From a bacterium (GTDB lineage: Bacteria > UBP6 > JAFGXH01): a stretch of DNA of 64,000 bases. The stretch is from NCBI GenBank assembly GCA_027064085.1, contig JAMOQH010000188.1, forward strand, positions 1 to 64,000, read 5' to 3'. The notes beneath the pieces were generated by a model. It had not been told where the DNA came from. It did no database searches and saw only the letters and a list, made by a program, of their open reading frames with translations. This document shows, in pieces, positions 32,017 to 41,712 of this stretch. Both the position numbers and the translations under genes were made by a program. The stretch's first letter is position 1. Each line of letters starts with the position of its first letter.

Positions 32017-33924
32017 TTATTTTTTTATTTTTAAGTACTTTAAGTAATTCTTTTTAAATTCATTAAAACTTTTTTGAAGTTTTTTCTTTTTGTATTTATC
32101 ACTCATAACTGTATCATCAAAATTCATGTATTTTTTAATTTTGAAAGATTTTATATTCATTATGTTATTAGATTCTGATTCAATTAAAATTTTTCCATAT
32201 TTATTAACTAAAGCAATGGTATCTTTCAAACCCATAAATTTAAATGATACCACCAGAAAATAACGATTTTTTCTCATGTTTCTACTAAACAAAGAAATTC
32301 CATCAAAATAATTCTTTATATCCTCAGATGTTATATTTGTAATATAATCAAGTAATGTAATTAAAATATCAAGATGAGAGGAAATTTTTACCTTAATATT
32401 ATTTTTTAAACCTGGAATATAAAAGAGAAAGGGTATATTTATTAACTCTTTGGTATATGTAGGTTTAATATGCCCAAAAAAACCATTTTCCCAGAATTGT
32501 TCTCCATGGTCACCAATAAATATAATTATGGTGTTCTTTTTATCATCATTACTAAGAGTATTTATGATTTCTTTAAAAAAATAATCAGTATAAAAAACAC
32601 TGTTTTTATATCTGTTAATTAATTTTCCTCTATAAGCTTTGTTCATTTTACTTGCATGATAAGTAATGTCCTTTCTATGTAAATATGGTTTATATTTTAC
32701 CATCTTTTTAGTAAAGTGGTATGAATAATGTGTTGCTTTAAAAAAAATCATTGTTAAAAAAGGATTTTTTTTATTTCTTTTTTTATATGATTCCTTAAAA
32801 TAAGTTAACATTAATTCATCATGCTTAAATCTTTTATATTTCTTAAAAGCAGTAGTCGCCTCTCTTATTCTTGAATAAGACGGTGTTAAATATGATGCTG
32901 TAAGAAAAGAGGTATCATATCCAAGCTTATTAAATATTTCTATTGGTATAGATTTCTTATAATTTTCAGAACTAAATAAAGCTTTATAGTGGTATGCTGA
33001 AATTGAATACCAGAGAGAAATTATAGCAGTTAAGGTAAAATGTCCACCAGGAGAATGATGTTCTGATTTAATAAATCCATTGTGAGATTCAATAAAATTA
33101 AACACATTGGGCATATTTTCTTTATTAAAAACATCTTTTCTAAAAGATTCAGCAATAATAATTAATACATTCTTTTTATTTTTTATTTTTATTTTACTAA
33201 TATCAAAACCATCTCCGTAATTCGTTTCAAATTTGGTGTCAATATTTGAATTATCAAGATAACTCCACATAGGAATAACAGCGAACTCCCCATAAAGATT
33301 AATCCAAAAATACATAACACTAAAAAATGAAAGAAACACAAGTATTATCAAAAATAAATAAATTTTTTTCAAAATAGCAGAAATATTTATTTTTTGGGAA
33401 ATATAGACAATAACATAAAATAAAATAATGATAAGCAAAATATGTAGAATAGGTATTATTAAATATTCTAAAAACTGCTTGGCACTAAGCGACACATCAT
33501 TATCAAGGTCTTTTTTATTAATAGCCCTCATTACAATGTCATTATAAAGATGCACTCCCATTAATTTATAAATTTGTAAATCACTGTAAATAAAAATATA
33601 AAATACAGATTCTATAAATATCGTAAATCCAAATAATAACTTTTTTTTATATATAGTAAAGTTTCCAAATAAAGTAAAAATTAAAAATGCTGTAAAATTA
33701 ACCAATAAAAACAACACTCCCAAAAATGATAGTGCAAATATTCCATAAATAAAATACACACTCCAAACATAGTTATCATCTTTAAAGGTCATGAAAATAT
33801 TAGAATAACTTGATAAATATAAAATTAAACCACTATAAGTAAAGAAAATTGTTAACTTTGCTAAATTATCATTATTTTTAATATAATTATTGATATTTTT
33901 TGATAAGCCTTCAATTAGTTTCAT
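32017..33924 (-). CDS. Membrane sulfatase / LTA-synthase-like alkaline-phosphatase-superfamily protein
   Basis: N-terminal TM helices; NVLIIIAESFRKDVF, SPGGHFTLTAIISLWY, IIIFIGDHGEQFWENGFFGH. Confidence 0.82.
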   Translation of the reverse strand: MKLIEGLSKNINNYIKNNDNLAKLTIFFTYSGLILYLSSYSNIFMTFKDDNYVWSVYFIYGIFALSFLGVLFLLVNFTAFLIFTLFGNFTIYKKKLLFGFTIFIESVFYIFIYSDLQIYKLMGVHLYNDIVMRAINKKDLDNDVSLSAKQFLEYLIIPILHILLIIILFYVIVYISQKINISAILKKIYLFLIILVFLSFFSVMYFWINLYGEFAVIPMWSYLDNSNIDTKFETNYGDGFDISKIKIKNKKNVLIIIAESFRKDVFNKENMPNVFNFIESHNGFIKSEHHSPGGHFTLTAIISLWYSISAYHYKALFSSENYKKSIPIEIFNKLGYDTSFLTASYLTPSYSRIREATTAFKKYKRFKHDELMLTYFKESYKKRNKKNPFLTMIFFKATHYSYHFTKKMVKYKPYLHRKDITYHASKMNKAYRGKLINRYKNSVFYTDYFFKEIINTLSNDDKKNTIIIFIGDHGEQFWENGFFGHIKPTYTKELINIPFLFYIPGLKNNIKVKISSHLDILITLLDYITNITSEDIKNYFDGISLFSRNMRKNRYFLVVSFKFMGLKDTIALVNKYGKILIESESNNIMNIKSFKIKKYMNFDDTVMSDKYKKKKLQKSFNEFKKNYLKYLKIKK

Positions 33925-35930
33925 TTTAACCTTTTATTGATTAAACTATCTAGTATTTTATCGCTTGTAAGATATGGTGTTGTTACTTTATATTTATCAT
34001 TATAATCATTATTAAATTTTTTTACAGTATCAAGAGCATTTTGGTTTCTAGCCCATGACCTTCTTGATACTCCAACCATTACATCCCAGAAGAACGCTTG
34101 TTTTAATATTTCATCAACTCTATCACTTCCATCTAAAACCATTCCAAAACCTGTGTTGCTGACTTTACCTATTCCAACACCTCCACCATTATGTAGTGTA
34201 ACCATGGTCATGCCCCTAGTTGCATTACCGGCAAAGCATTGAACAGACATATCAGCAGTGATGTTAGAACCATCTTTAATATTTGATGTTTCTCTAAATG
34301 GGCTATCTGTTCCGCCCGTATCATGATGATCTCTTCCAAGCATAATTGGGCCAACTTCTTTATTTCTCACCATTTTATTAAATTTCAATGCAATATTTAA
34401 CCTGCCTTCTGCATCTTGATATAAAATTCTTGCTTTTGTTCCAACAACTAATTTATTTTTCATTGCATCTTTAATCCACACATAGTTATCTCTATCCTGA
34501 TACCTTCTTTCAGGATTGATTATTTCCATGGCTGCTTTATCTGTTTTAATTAAATCACTTTCTTTACCACTTAAGCAAACCCATCTAAAAGGACCATAAC
34601 CAAAATCAAATAGTTCAGGCCCTAAAATATCTTCTACATAAGATGGAAAAATAAATCCATCGTAAGTATTATCAGGTTTTTTAGATATCTCCTTGACGCC
34701 TGCATCATAAACAGCTTTCATAAAGCTGTTTCCATAATCAAAAAAATATGTTCCTCGTGAAACCAGTTTTTTTATTAAATTAAAATGTTTTCTTAAAGAC
34801 TTGTCAACTTCGACTTTAAATTTATCTCTATTACTATATAAAAGCTCTGTTCTTTCTTCAAAATTAAGAGTATTAGGGCAATATCCACCTTCATAAACAG
34901 CATGACAGGAAGTTTGGTCTGATAAAAGGTCTATTTTAATATTGTTTTCAATTGCATATTCTAATAAAGTTATAACATTTCCATGATAGGCAATTGATGT
35001 AGAATTTCCAGTATTTAAGCTTTGTTGTGCTAAATTAAAAGCTTCTTTTGGAGATAAAGCAATTTTACTAACCCAGCCCTGATTATATCTTGTCTCAATC
35101 CTTGAATAATCTACTTCTGCAATAATTCCAACTCCATTCGCTATTTCTACAGCTTTTCCTTGTGCTCCACTCATTCCTCCAAGGCCACTAGTTACAAATA
35201 ATTTCCCTTTCAAATCACCATCATTTGCAATTCCTAAATTTAATCTTCCCGCAATAAGTAGAGTATTATAGGTTCCGTGAACGATTCCTTGTGGTCCGAT
35301 ATACATCCATCCACCTGCTGTCATTTGACCATAATTTGTTACTCCTAATGCTGCTAATCTATTGAAATTTTCTAAATCATCAAATTCACCAATTAATAGC
35401 CCATTAGTCATAATTACACGAGATGCATTTTTATTTGATTTAAATAAACCTAATGGATGTCCACTCATCATAACTAAGGTTTGGTCTTCTTGTAATTCTT
35501 CAAGATATTGTTTTGTGAGCCTATATTGCATCCAGTTTTGAAAAACTTGTCCTGTTTCTCCATAGGTTACTAGTTCATAAGGATATAATGCTGTTTCAAA
35601 ATCAAGATTGTTTTCTATCATAACCTGTATTGCTTTTCCTTCTAATATTTTACCCTTATATTCGTTTATAGCTTTTCCATAAATTCTACCTTTAGGTCTA
35701 AATCTATAACCGTAAATTCTACCCATAGTTAATAATTCTTCTAAAAACTCAGTCGCTAAGTTTTCATGAAATTCTTCGGGAATATATCTAAGAGCATTTT
35801 TTAAAGCTAATTTAATTTCTTTTTTAGTTAAATTTAATTCACGCTTAGGGGCCCTTCTAATTCCTTTTTGAAATTTAGGATAATCAGGTAGTCCGTTTTC
35901 CAGATTTAATGTTTTATAAATATTATTCAT
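33921..35930 (-). CDS. hutU: Urocanate hydratase
   Basis: SGHPLGLFKS, TNYGQMTAGGWMYIGPQGIVHGTYNTLL, GLGGMSGAQGKA, DQTSCH, GRDHHDTGGTDSPFRET, LHNGGGVGIGKVSNTGFG. Confidence 0.93.
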   Translation of the reverse strand: MNNIYKTLNLENGLPDYPKFQKGIRRAPKRELNLTKKEIKLALKNALRYIPEEFHENLATEFLEELLTMGRIYGYRFRPKGRIYGKAINEYKGKILEGKAIQVMIENNLDFETALYPYELVTYGETGQVFQNWMQYRLTKQYLEELQEDQTLVMMSGHPLGLFKSNKNASRVIMTNGLLIGEFDDLENFNRLAALGVTNYGQMTAGGWMYIGPQGIVHGTYNTLLIAGRLNLGIANDGDLKGKLFVTSGLGGMSGAQGKAVEIANGVGIIAEVDYSRIETRYNQGWVSKIALSPKEAFNLAQQSLNTGNSTSIAYHGNVITLLEYAIENNIKIDLLSDQTSCHAVYEGGYCPNTLNFEERTELLYSNRDKFKVEVDKSLRKHFNLIKKLVSRGTYFFDYGNSFMKAVYDAGVKEISKKPDNTYDGFIFPSYVEDILGPELFDFGYGPFRWVCLSGKESDLIKTDKAAMEIINPERRYQDRDNYVWIKDAMKNKLVVGTKARILYQDAEGRLNIALKFNKMVRNKEVGPIMLGRDHHDTGGTDSPFRETSNIKDGSNITADMSVQCFAGNATRGMTMVTLHNGGGVGIGKVSNTGFGMVLDGSDRVDEILKQAFFWDVMVGVSRRSWARNQNALDTVKKFNNDYNDKYKVTTPYLTSDKILDSLINKRLK

Positions 35931-36065
35931 ATCGATCTCCTTAAACCATTAGCTTATAAGATAGTTAATTTTTATTATTAAATCAAATATATTTTACAAA
36001 GTTTTTAAATAAAGTTGAAAACAGAGGCTATAAAATTATAGAATAATGTTTTTAATGGTTCAAGT

Positions 36066-37964
36066 ATGGGTTATGTTAAGAGGAAGTTTACAAAGTTAAC
36101 TTATGACAACAAAGATTTATTATATTTTATTTTATTTTTCTTTCTTTTACAAAACTTATTTTTTGTGATTAATTATTCTGATTTAAATTTTACATTAGGA
36201 GTAGAAACATCATCTTTTTTTTCTTTTTTTGTATTTTTCTCCACTAGTTTATCTATTAATTTAATTTATTTTATATTTTTATCTATCATATTAACAATAT
36301 TGGGAAATTTTAGAAAACTTAGTGTATTTATAATACTTTTTTTAGAGCTAGTTTACTCGATTTTTATATATTATGATATTAAGATATATAAAATTTTAGG
36401 AGTACACTTATATAATAACTCTGTATTAGCATTTTTGAATAAAAAATCCTTAAAAAATGATATACTAATGAAATCAGATTTACTAGATTTCAAAACAATA
36501 TTATATTTTTCAATAATAATGATTTTAACAATGATTTTAACAATGATTTTGTTTCATTTAAGTAAAAAAGCCTCTAAGTTTTTTAACTTTTTGTTTATTA
36601 TTAAGCAAATTATTGCATTTTCTTTGTTGCTTGTGGTGTTTTCTTTATATGCAAATCTAAGAGGATATCCTATCATTTCAGTGCTACCATTTTATGATCT
36701 TTTTGAAAATGATATAAATCTTGAATGGATAACTCCAAATTATCCAAATAAAATAACAGAAAAATTTAATTTAAAGAATAAGCCTAATATCGTATTATTG
36801 TTATCAGAATCAACAAGAAGTACTATGTTTACTAAAGAATTAATGCCTAATATTACTAGTTTTGTAGATAATAATAGTAATTGTATTACTTCTAAGCATA
36901 ATTTTTCAGGAGCACATACTACATTTCCATCTTTATTTTCTATTTTGTTTGGCATATATGGTTATAATAATTTATTTTTTAATAATCAAGTAACAGAAAC
37001 AGAGCCTATAACATTAAAATTTTTAAAAGAAAATGGTTATCAAACTATAATGTTAACGGCTTCATCATTTGAAGCATCTTACGGAATTAAAAAATTAATG
37101 AAGTTTTTTGATATATATAAATTTTTTAAGTATGAAAAAAATGGTAAAGTTGACATAAATATGATTAATTGGTTTGAAAATTATTATCAAGAAAACCTAA
37201 AAAATAAAGAAAAGCCTTTTTTTGTAATAATTTTTATGAGAAGTCCGCATTATGCTTATGATTATCCCAAAAAATTTGAAAAATACAAGCCTACAATAAG
37301 TTTAGATGACAAAAATATAGCTTTTGATAGTAAGTATATGAGTAAAAAATATAAAAAACAATTATTTAATAGATATAAAAATAGTATCTTATTTATAGAT
37401 GATTTATTTAAAAAGATTACTGTGATACTAAAACCAGAATTAGATAAGAATAATTTAATTTTATTTTATACAGGAGACCATGGTGAGGAATTTTGGGAAC
37501 ATGGTAAATTTGGACATTTTAATACATCTTTTGTTAAAGAAAAAGTTGAAACGCCACTTTTATTTTGTTTACCGGAAATTGATAAAAAAAACTTCTTTCT
37601 TACATCAAGTATAGATTTTTTTCCAACAGTTATTGATTATTTAACAAATCAAAAGATTAAGGATATAAAAAAATATTTTGATGGTGTTTCACTTTTAGAT
37701 GAAGTTAAATCAAATAACCGTTCTATAATTATTTCAACACATTCCATTGCCGGGACAAACAGCAAAATGGCATTAGTAAATAAATATGGTAAGCTTAATA
37801 TAAAATATAGCTCTAAAAAAATATCTAAAGTTGCAAAATTTAGATATTATAACTTTCTTGATTTTAATGATAAAATAATTAAAGATAAAAAAAGAGTTAG
37901 GAAGTTATTAAATGACTTGAAGATATTTGAGTATGAATATACAAGGTTTATAAAATTTAAATAG
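36066..37964 (+). CDS. Membrane sulfatase / LTA-synthase-like protein, paralogue of 32017..33924
   Basis: TM N-terminus; NIVLLLSESTRSTMF, HNFSGAHTTFPSLFSILFGIYG, LFYTGDHGEEFWEHGKFGHF. Confidence 0.82.
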   Translation: MGYVKRKFTKLTYDNKDLLYFILFFFLLQNLFFVINYSDLNFTLGVETSSFFSFFVFFSTSLSINLIYFIFLSIILTILGNFRKLSVFIILFLELVYSIFIYYDIKIYKILGVHLYNNSVLAFLNKKSLKNDILMKSDLLDFKTILYFSIIMILTMILTMILFHLSKKASKFFNFLFIIKQIIAFSLLLVVFSLYANLRGYPIISVLPFYDLFENDINLEWITPNYPNKITEKFNLKNKPNIVLLLSESTRSTMFTKELMPNITSFVDNNSNCITSKHNFSGAHTTFPSLFSILFGIYGYNNLFFNNQVTETEPITLKFLKENGYQTIMLTASSFEASYGIKKLMKFFDIYKFFKYEKNGKVDINMINWFENYYQENLKNKEKPFFVIIFMRSPHYAYDYPKKFEKYKPTISLDDKNIAFDSKYMSKKYKKQLFNRYKNSILFIDDLFKKITVILKPELDKNNLILFYTGDHGEEFWEHGKFGHFNTSFVKEKVETPLLFCLPEIDKKNFFLTSSIDFFPTVIDYLTNQKIKDIKKYFDGVSLLDEVKSNNRSIIISTHSIAGTNSKMALVNKYGKLNIKYSSKKISKVAKFRYYNFLDFNDKIIKDKKRVRKLLNDLKIFEYEYTRFIKFK

Positions 37965-37974
37965 AGATTATTTA

Positions 37975-39123
37975 ATGAAATGGAAGGCAATAAGTAAATC
38001 TGATACAATCATTTATAAGGGGATTGGAATTTTAATGATTGTTGTACATAATTTCATGCATATATTTCCAAATATAAAGCAAAATGAGGACTTTTTCTGG
38101 CCAGGAAGATTTTATAATTATTTAAAATATATGTGGGCTCAACCACAAAATTCAATAGAATATAGCTTTTCTTTTTTTGGACATTTTGGAGTACAAATTT
38201 TTATTTTTTTAAGTGCTTATGGATTAACTAAAAAATATAAAAATACTAAAATAGAATATTCTGTTTTTATAAAAAATAGAGTTCTTAAGATTTATCCAAT
38301 ATTTTTATGGGCAATTTTATTTGCATATATAATAGTTGGGACATATTTTGGTGGACTTACAGGTTCTGTTGTATTATTTTTAAACACCGCAGATGCTGTT
38401 TTATTAAAGATACTTTTGCTCTCAAATTTTATACCTGGTTATACTTTTTTACCTATTGGACCATGGTGGTTTATTCCATTTATATTTCAATTTTATTTTA
38501 TATTTCCATTTTTGTTTTATTGGTATAAAAGAAAAGGAAATTCAATATTAATTATTCTTTCACTAATTACAATAGGGTTTTCTTTTATCACACACACACA
38601 TGTTGGAGGAGTTTCTTTTTATCAAAATATAATTGGACATTTCCCTGAGTTTGCCTTTGCAATATATATTGCAAATAATGATGAAAAAGGAATTAATTTT
38701 CCTAATTGGATAATATTTACTAGTGTTTTTATATTTATTCTTGGAAATTTTTATGAGTTTTTTTGGTATTTTAATCATTTAACAGTTATAATTATTTTTT
38801 TATCAGTATTAAATCTACTAAAAGATAAAATATATAAACTAAAACTAGTAAGTAATTTTCTTTATTTTGTTGGAAGTATCTCAATGGCTTTATTTTTGGT
38901 CAATGGATTTTTAAGAGCACCTTTTGTAACATGGGCTATGGAAATAAATAATCCATTAATAACTATACTTTTATCTTTACTTTCATTAATTATTGCTATC
39001 TTGGTTTCAATATTATTAACAAAAACAGAGAGTTATATGAGGAATAAAGTGGGTAAAAAAACTTTTATATTTGTATTTATAGTTATTTTATTAGCATCAA
39101 TAAAGAAGTACTTAAATGTTTGA
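37975..39123 (+). CDS. Acyltransferase 3 (OafA-like) membrane protein
   Basis: YKGIGILMIVVHNFMH (acyltransferase-3 His motif), HFGVQIFIFLSAYGLTKKY, about 10 TM segments. Confidence 0.75.
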   Translation: MKWKAISKSDTIIYKGIGILMIVVHNFMHIFPNIKQNEDFFWPGRFYNYLKYMWAQPQNSIEYSFSFFGHFGVQIFIFLSAYGLTKKYKNTKIEYSVFIKNRVLKIYPIFLWAILFAYIIVGTYFGGLTGSVVLFLNTADAVLLKILLLSNFIPGYTFLPIGPWWFIPFIFQFYFIFPFLFYWYKRKGNSILIILSLITIGFSFITHTHVGGVSFYQNIIGHFPEFAFAIYIANNDEKGINFPNWIIFTSVFIFILGNFYEFFWYFNHLTVIIIFLSVLNLLKDKIYKLKLVSNFLYFVGSISMALFLVNGFLRAPFVTWAMEINNPLITILLSLLSLIIAILVSILLTKTESYMRNKVGKKTFIFVFIVILLASIKKYLNV

Positions 39124-39249
39124 GAATGTAAATATCTTATTTTAGTATAAGCGTGGCTAATCTTTTTTTTTGCGCATAATAAGAAAAAATAATAAATTAC
39201 TTGCAAAATAATAATTAAAGGAGTAAGTCTTTTATTTTAAGGAGTCATT

Positions 39250-41505
39250 ATGATTACCAAAGAAGACGCTCTTAATTATCATTCTAAAGGAAGAAAGGGA
39301 AAAATTGAAGTTGTTTCAACAAAACCATTTCACACGGCAAAAGATTTAGCAATGGCTTATACCCCTGGAGTCGCGATTCCTTGTTTGGAAATAGAAAAAA
39401 ACCCAGAAGATGCTTATAAATATACTGCAAAAGGTAATTTAGTTGCGGTTATCTCCAATGGTACTGCTGTTTTAGGCCTTGGTAATATTGGAGCATTAGC
39501 AGGAAAACCAGTAATGGAAGGAAAAGGTGTTTTATTTAAAAAATTTGCAGATGTTGATGTTTTTGATATAGAAGTAAAGCAAACAGATCCTGATAAATTT
39601 TGTGAAGTTGTAGAAGCTCTTGAACCTACATTTGGGGCAATAAATTTAGAGGATATAAAGGCTCCTGAATGTTTTTTAATTGAAGAAAGATTAAAAAAAA
39701 CTATGAATATTCCAGTAATGCATGATGATCAGCATGGAACTGCAATTATTACAGGAGCAGCATTAATTAATGCTCTTGAAATTGTTAAAAAAGATATCAA
39801 AGATATAAAATTATTTGTAAGTGGAGCAGGGGCAGCCGCATGTGCTTGTACTAAAATGTATGTTCAACTTGGTGTAAACATAGATAATATTATAATGGCT
39901 GATATTAATGGTATTTTAACAAAAGATAGAACTGATTTGTCTATAGTAAATAAACAATTTGCTACAGATAAAAATATAAAAACCTTAGAAGAAGGAATAA
40001 AAGATGCAGATGTTTTTTTAGGACTTTCCGCAGGAGGAGTATTAAAGCCATATATGCTTAAGTCTATGGCAAAAGACCCTATAGTGTTTGCAATGGCTAA
40101 TCCAAATCCCGAAATAACCTATAATGATGCAATTAATACAAGAGATGATGTTATTATTGCAACAGGAAGAAGCGATTATCCTAATCAGGTTAATAATGTT
40201 TTAGGTTTTCCTTTTATTTTTAGAGGAGCTTTAGATGTTAGAGCAACGAGTATTACTGAAGGAATGAAAATTGCTGCTGTAAAAGCTATTGCAAACTTGG
40301 CAAAAGAAGATGTTCCAGATGATGTTATTGAAGCTTATGGTGGAAAACATTTTAAATTTGGAAGAGAATATTTTATTCCTAAACCATTTGACCATAGAGT
40401 TTTATTATGGGTTGCTCCTGCTATTGCACAAGCTGCAATGGATGAAGGTGTTGCACAATTACATATTGACATTGATAAATACAAAGAAGAATTAGAGAGA
40501 AAGATATCTCCGGAAAAAGGGATAATGCGTTATATGATGAATAAAGCTAAAAATAATCCTAAAAAAATAGTATTTCCTGAAGCTAGAAATATAAAAGTAT
40601 TAAGAGCCGTTCAACAAATAGTAGAAGAGGGTATTGCTGTTCCCATATTACTTGGTAATAAGGCTAAAATAAATAAACTTGCTGAAGAAAATGAGGTTAG
40701 GTTAGATGGAGTTGAAATAATAGATTATCTCCATTCAAAAATTTACGATAAATACTCAAACTTACTCTATGAACTAAGACAAAGACATGGTTACACTGAA
40801 GATGAAGCATATCATGCTCTTAAAAATCCAAATTACTTTGCAATGATGATGCTTAAAAATCATGATGTCGATGGAGTTATAACTGGACAAACTACAAGAT
40901 ATTCTGTTGCAATTAAGCCTGCACTAGAGGTAATTAAAACTAAAGAACATATTAATAAAGTTTCTGGAATGCATTTAGTTGTATCAAAAGATAAAATTAA
41001 ATTTTTTACAGATACAACCGTTAATGTTAAACCTAATTCTGAAGATTTAGCAGATATTGCAATTTTAACAGCAGATACAGTAAAAAATAGTTTTGGTATT
41101 ACTCCAAGAGTTGCGATGTTATCATTTTCAAATTTTGGCTCAATTAGAGCAGGGTCCATGAATAGGGCAAAAACTGCAGCTAAAATAGTAAAAGAATTAA
41201 GGCCTGACATTATGATAGATGGAGAAATGCAGGTAAATGTAGCTCTTTCTACAGAATTACTACAAAATAATTATAAATTCTCCTCTTTAAAAGAAGAAGC
41301 TAATATCTTAGTGTTTCCTAACTTATCAAGTGGAAATATTGCATATAAAATGATGGATACTCTAGGAAATGCTCAAGTAGTTGGACCTATCTTACTAGGA
41401 ATGAATCAAGCTGTTAATGTCTTAGAGCAAAATAGTACAGTGGAATCAATTTTAAACCTTACTGCAATTACAGCCGTCCAAGCTCAAGGTGATTTATTAA
41501 ATTAA
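39250..41505 (+). CDS. maeB: NADP-type malic enzyme with C-terminal phosphotransacetylase-like domain (MaeB), copy 1
   Basis: [85 protein letters not shown] domain C-terminal. Confidence 0.92.
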   Translation: MITKEDALNYHSKGRKGKIEVVSTKPFHTAKDLAMAYTPGVAIPCLEIEKNPEDAYKYTAKGNLVAVISNGTAVLGLGNIGALAGKPVMEGKGVLFKKFADVDVFDIEVKQTDPDKFCEVVEALEPTFGAINLEDIKAPECFLIEERLKKTMNIPVMHDDQHGTAIITGAALINALEIVKKDIKDIKLFVSGAGAAACACTKMYVQLGVNIDNIIMADINGILTKDRTDLSIVNKQFATDKNIKTLEEGIKDADVFLGLSAGGVLKPYMLKSMAKDPIVFAMANPNPEITYNDAINTRDDVIIATGRSDYPNQVNNVLGFPFIFRGALDVRATSITEGMKIAAVKAIANLAKEDVPDDVIEAYGGKHFKFGREYFIPKPFDHRVLLWVAPAIAQAAMDEGVAQLHIDIDKYKEELERKISPEKGIMRYMMNKAKNNPKKIVFPEARNIKVLRAVQQIVEEGIAVPILLGNKAKINKLAEENEVRLDGVEIIDYLHSKIYDKYSNLLYELRQRHGYTEDEAYHALKNPNYFAMMMLKNHDVDGVITGQTTRYSVAIKPALEVIKTKEHINKVSGMHLVVSKDKIKFFTDTTVNVKPNSEDLADIAILTADTVKNSFGITPRVAMLSFSNFGSIRAGSMNRAKTAAKIVKELRPDIMIDGEMQVNVALSTELLQNNYKFSSLKEEANILVFPNLSSGNIAYKMMDTLGNAQVVGPILLGMNQAVNVLEQNSTVESILNLTAITAVQAQGDLLN

Positions 41506-41712
41506 GGGGTTATAATCTCCTACTTCCACTATTGTGGTTTTTTATAGTCTAAAAAATTAAAATAATATTTATTTATTTGATGTGATACAAGAGAAAAAAT
41601 AATAAAAATGATATAATTATAAAAAATACTTATAATTTCTTTACAACTATAATTTTTAAATGCTAAAAATACATTGTTTTATTTTTTAATTTATTGTTTA
41701 GGAGTTTAGTTT

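Noticed and set aside
36518-36550. 12-nt in-frame tandem repeat (AATGATTTTAAC) in the sulfatase gene
   Set aside because: Short, in a TM helix (ILTMILTMIL), multiple of three; slippage would only change helix length. Not strong enough for a finding.
41526-41543. Possible terminator CCAC-TATT-GTGG-TTTTTT after maeB copy 1
   Set aside because: Stem is only 4 bp; too weak to call without transcript data.
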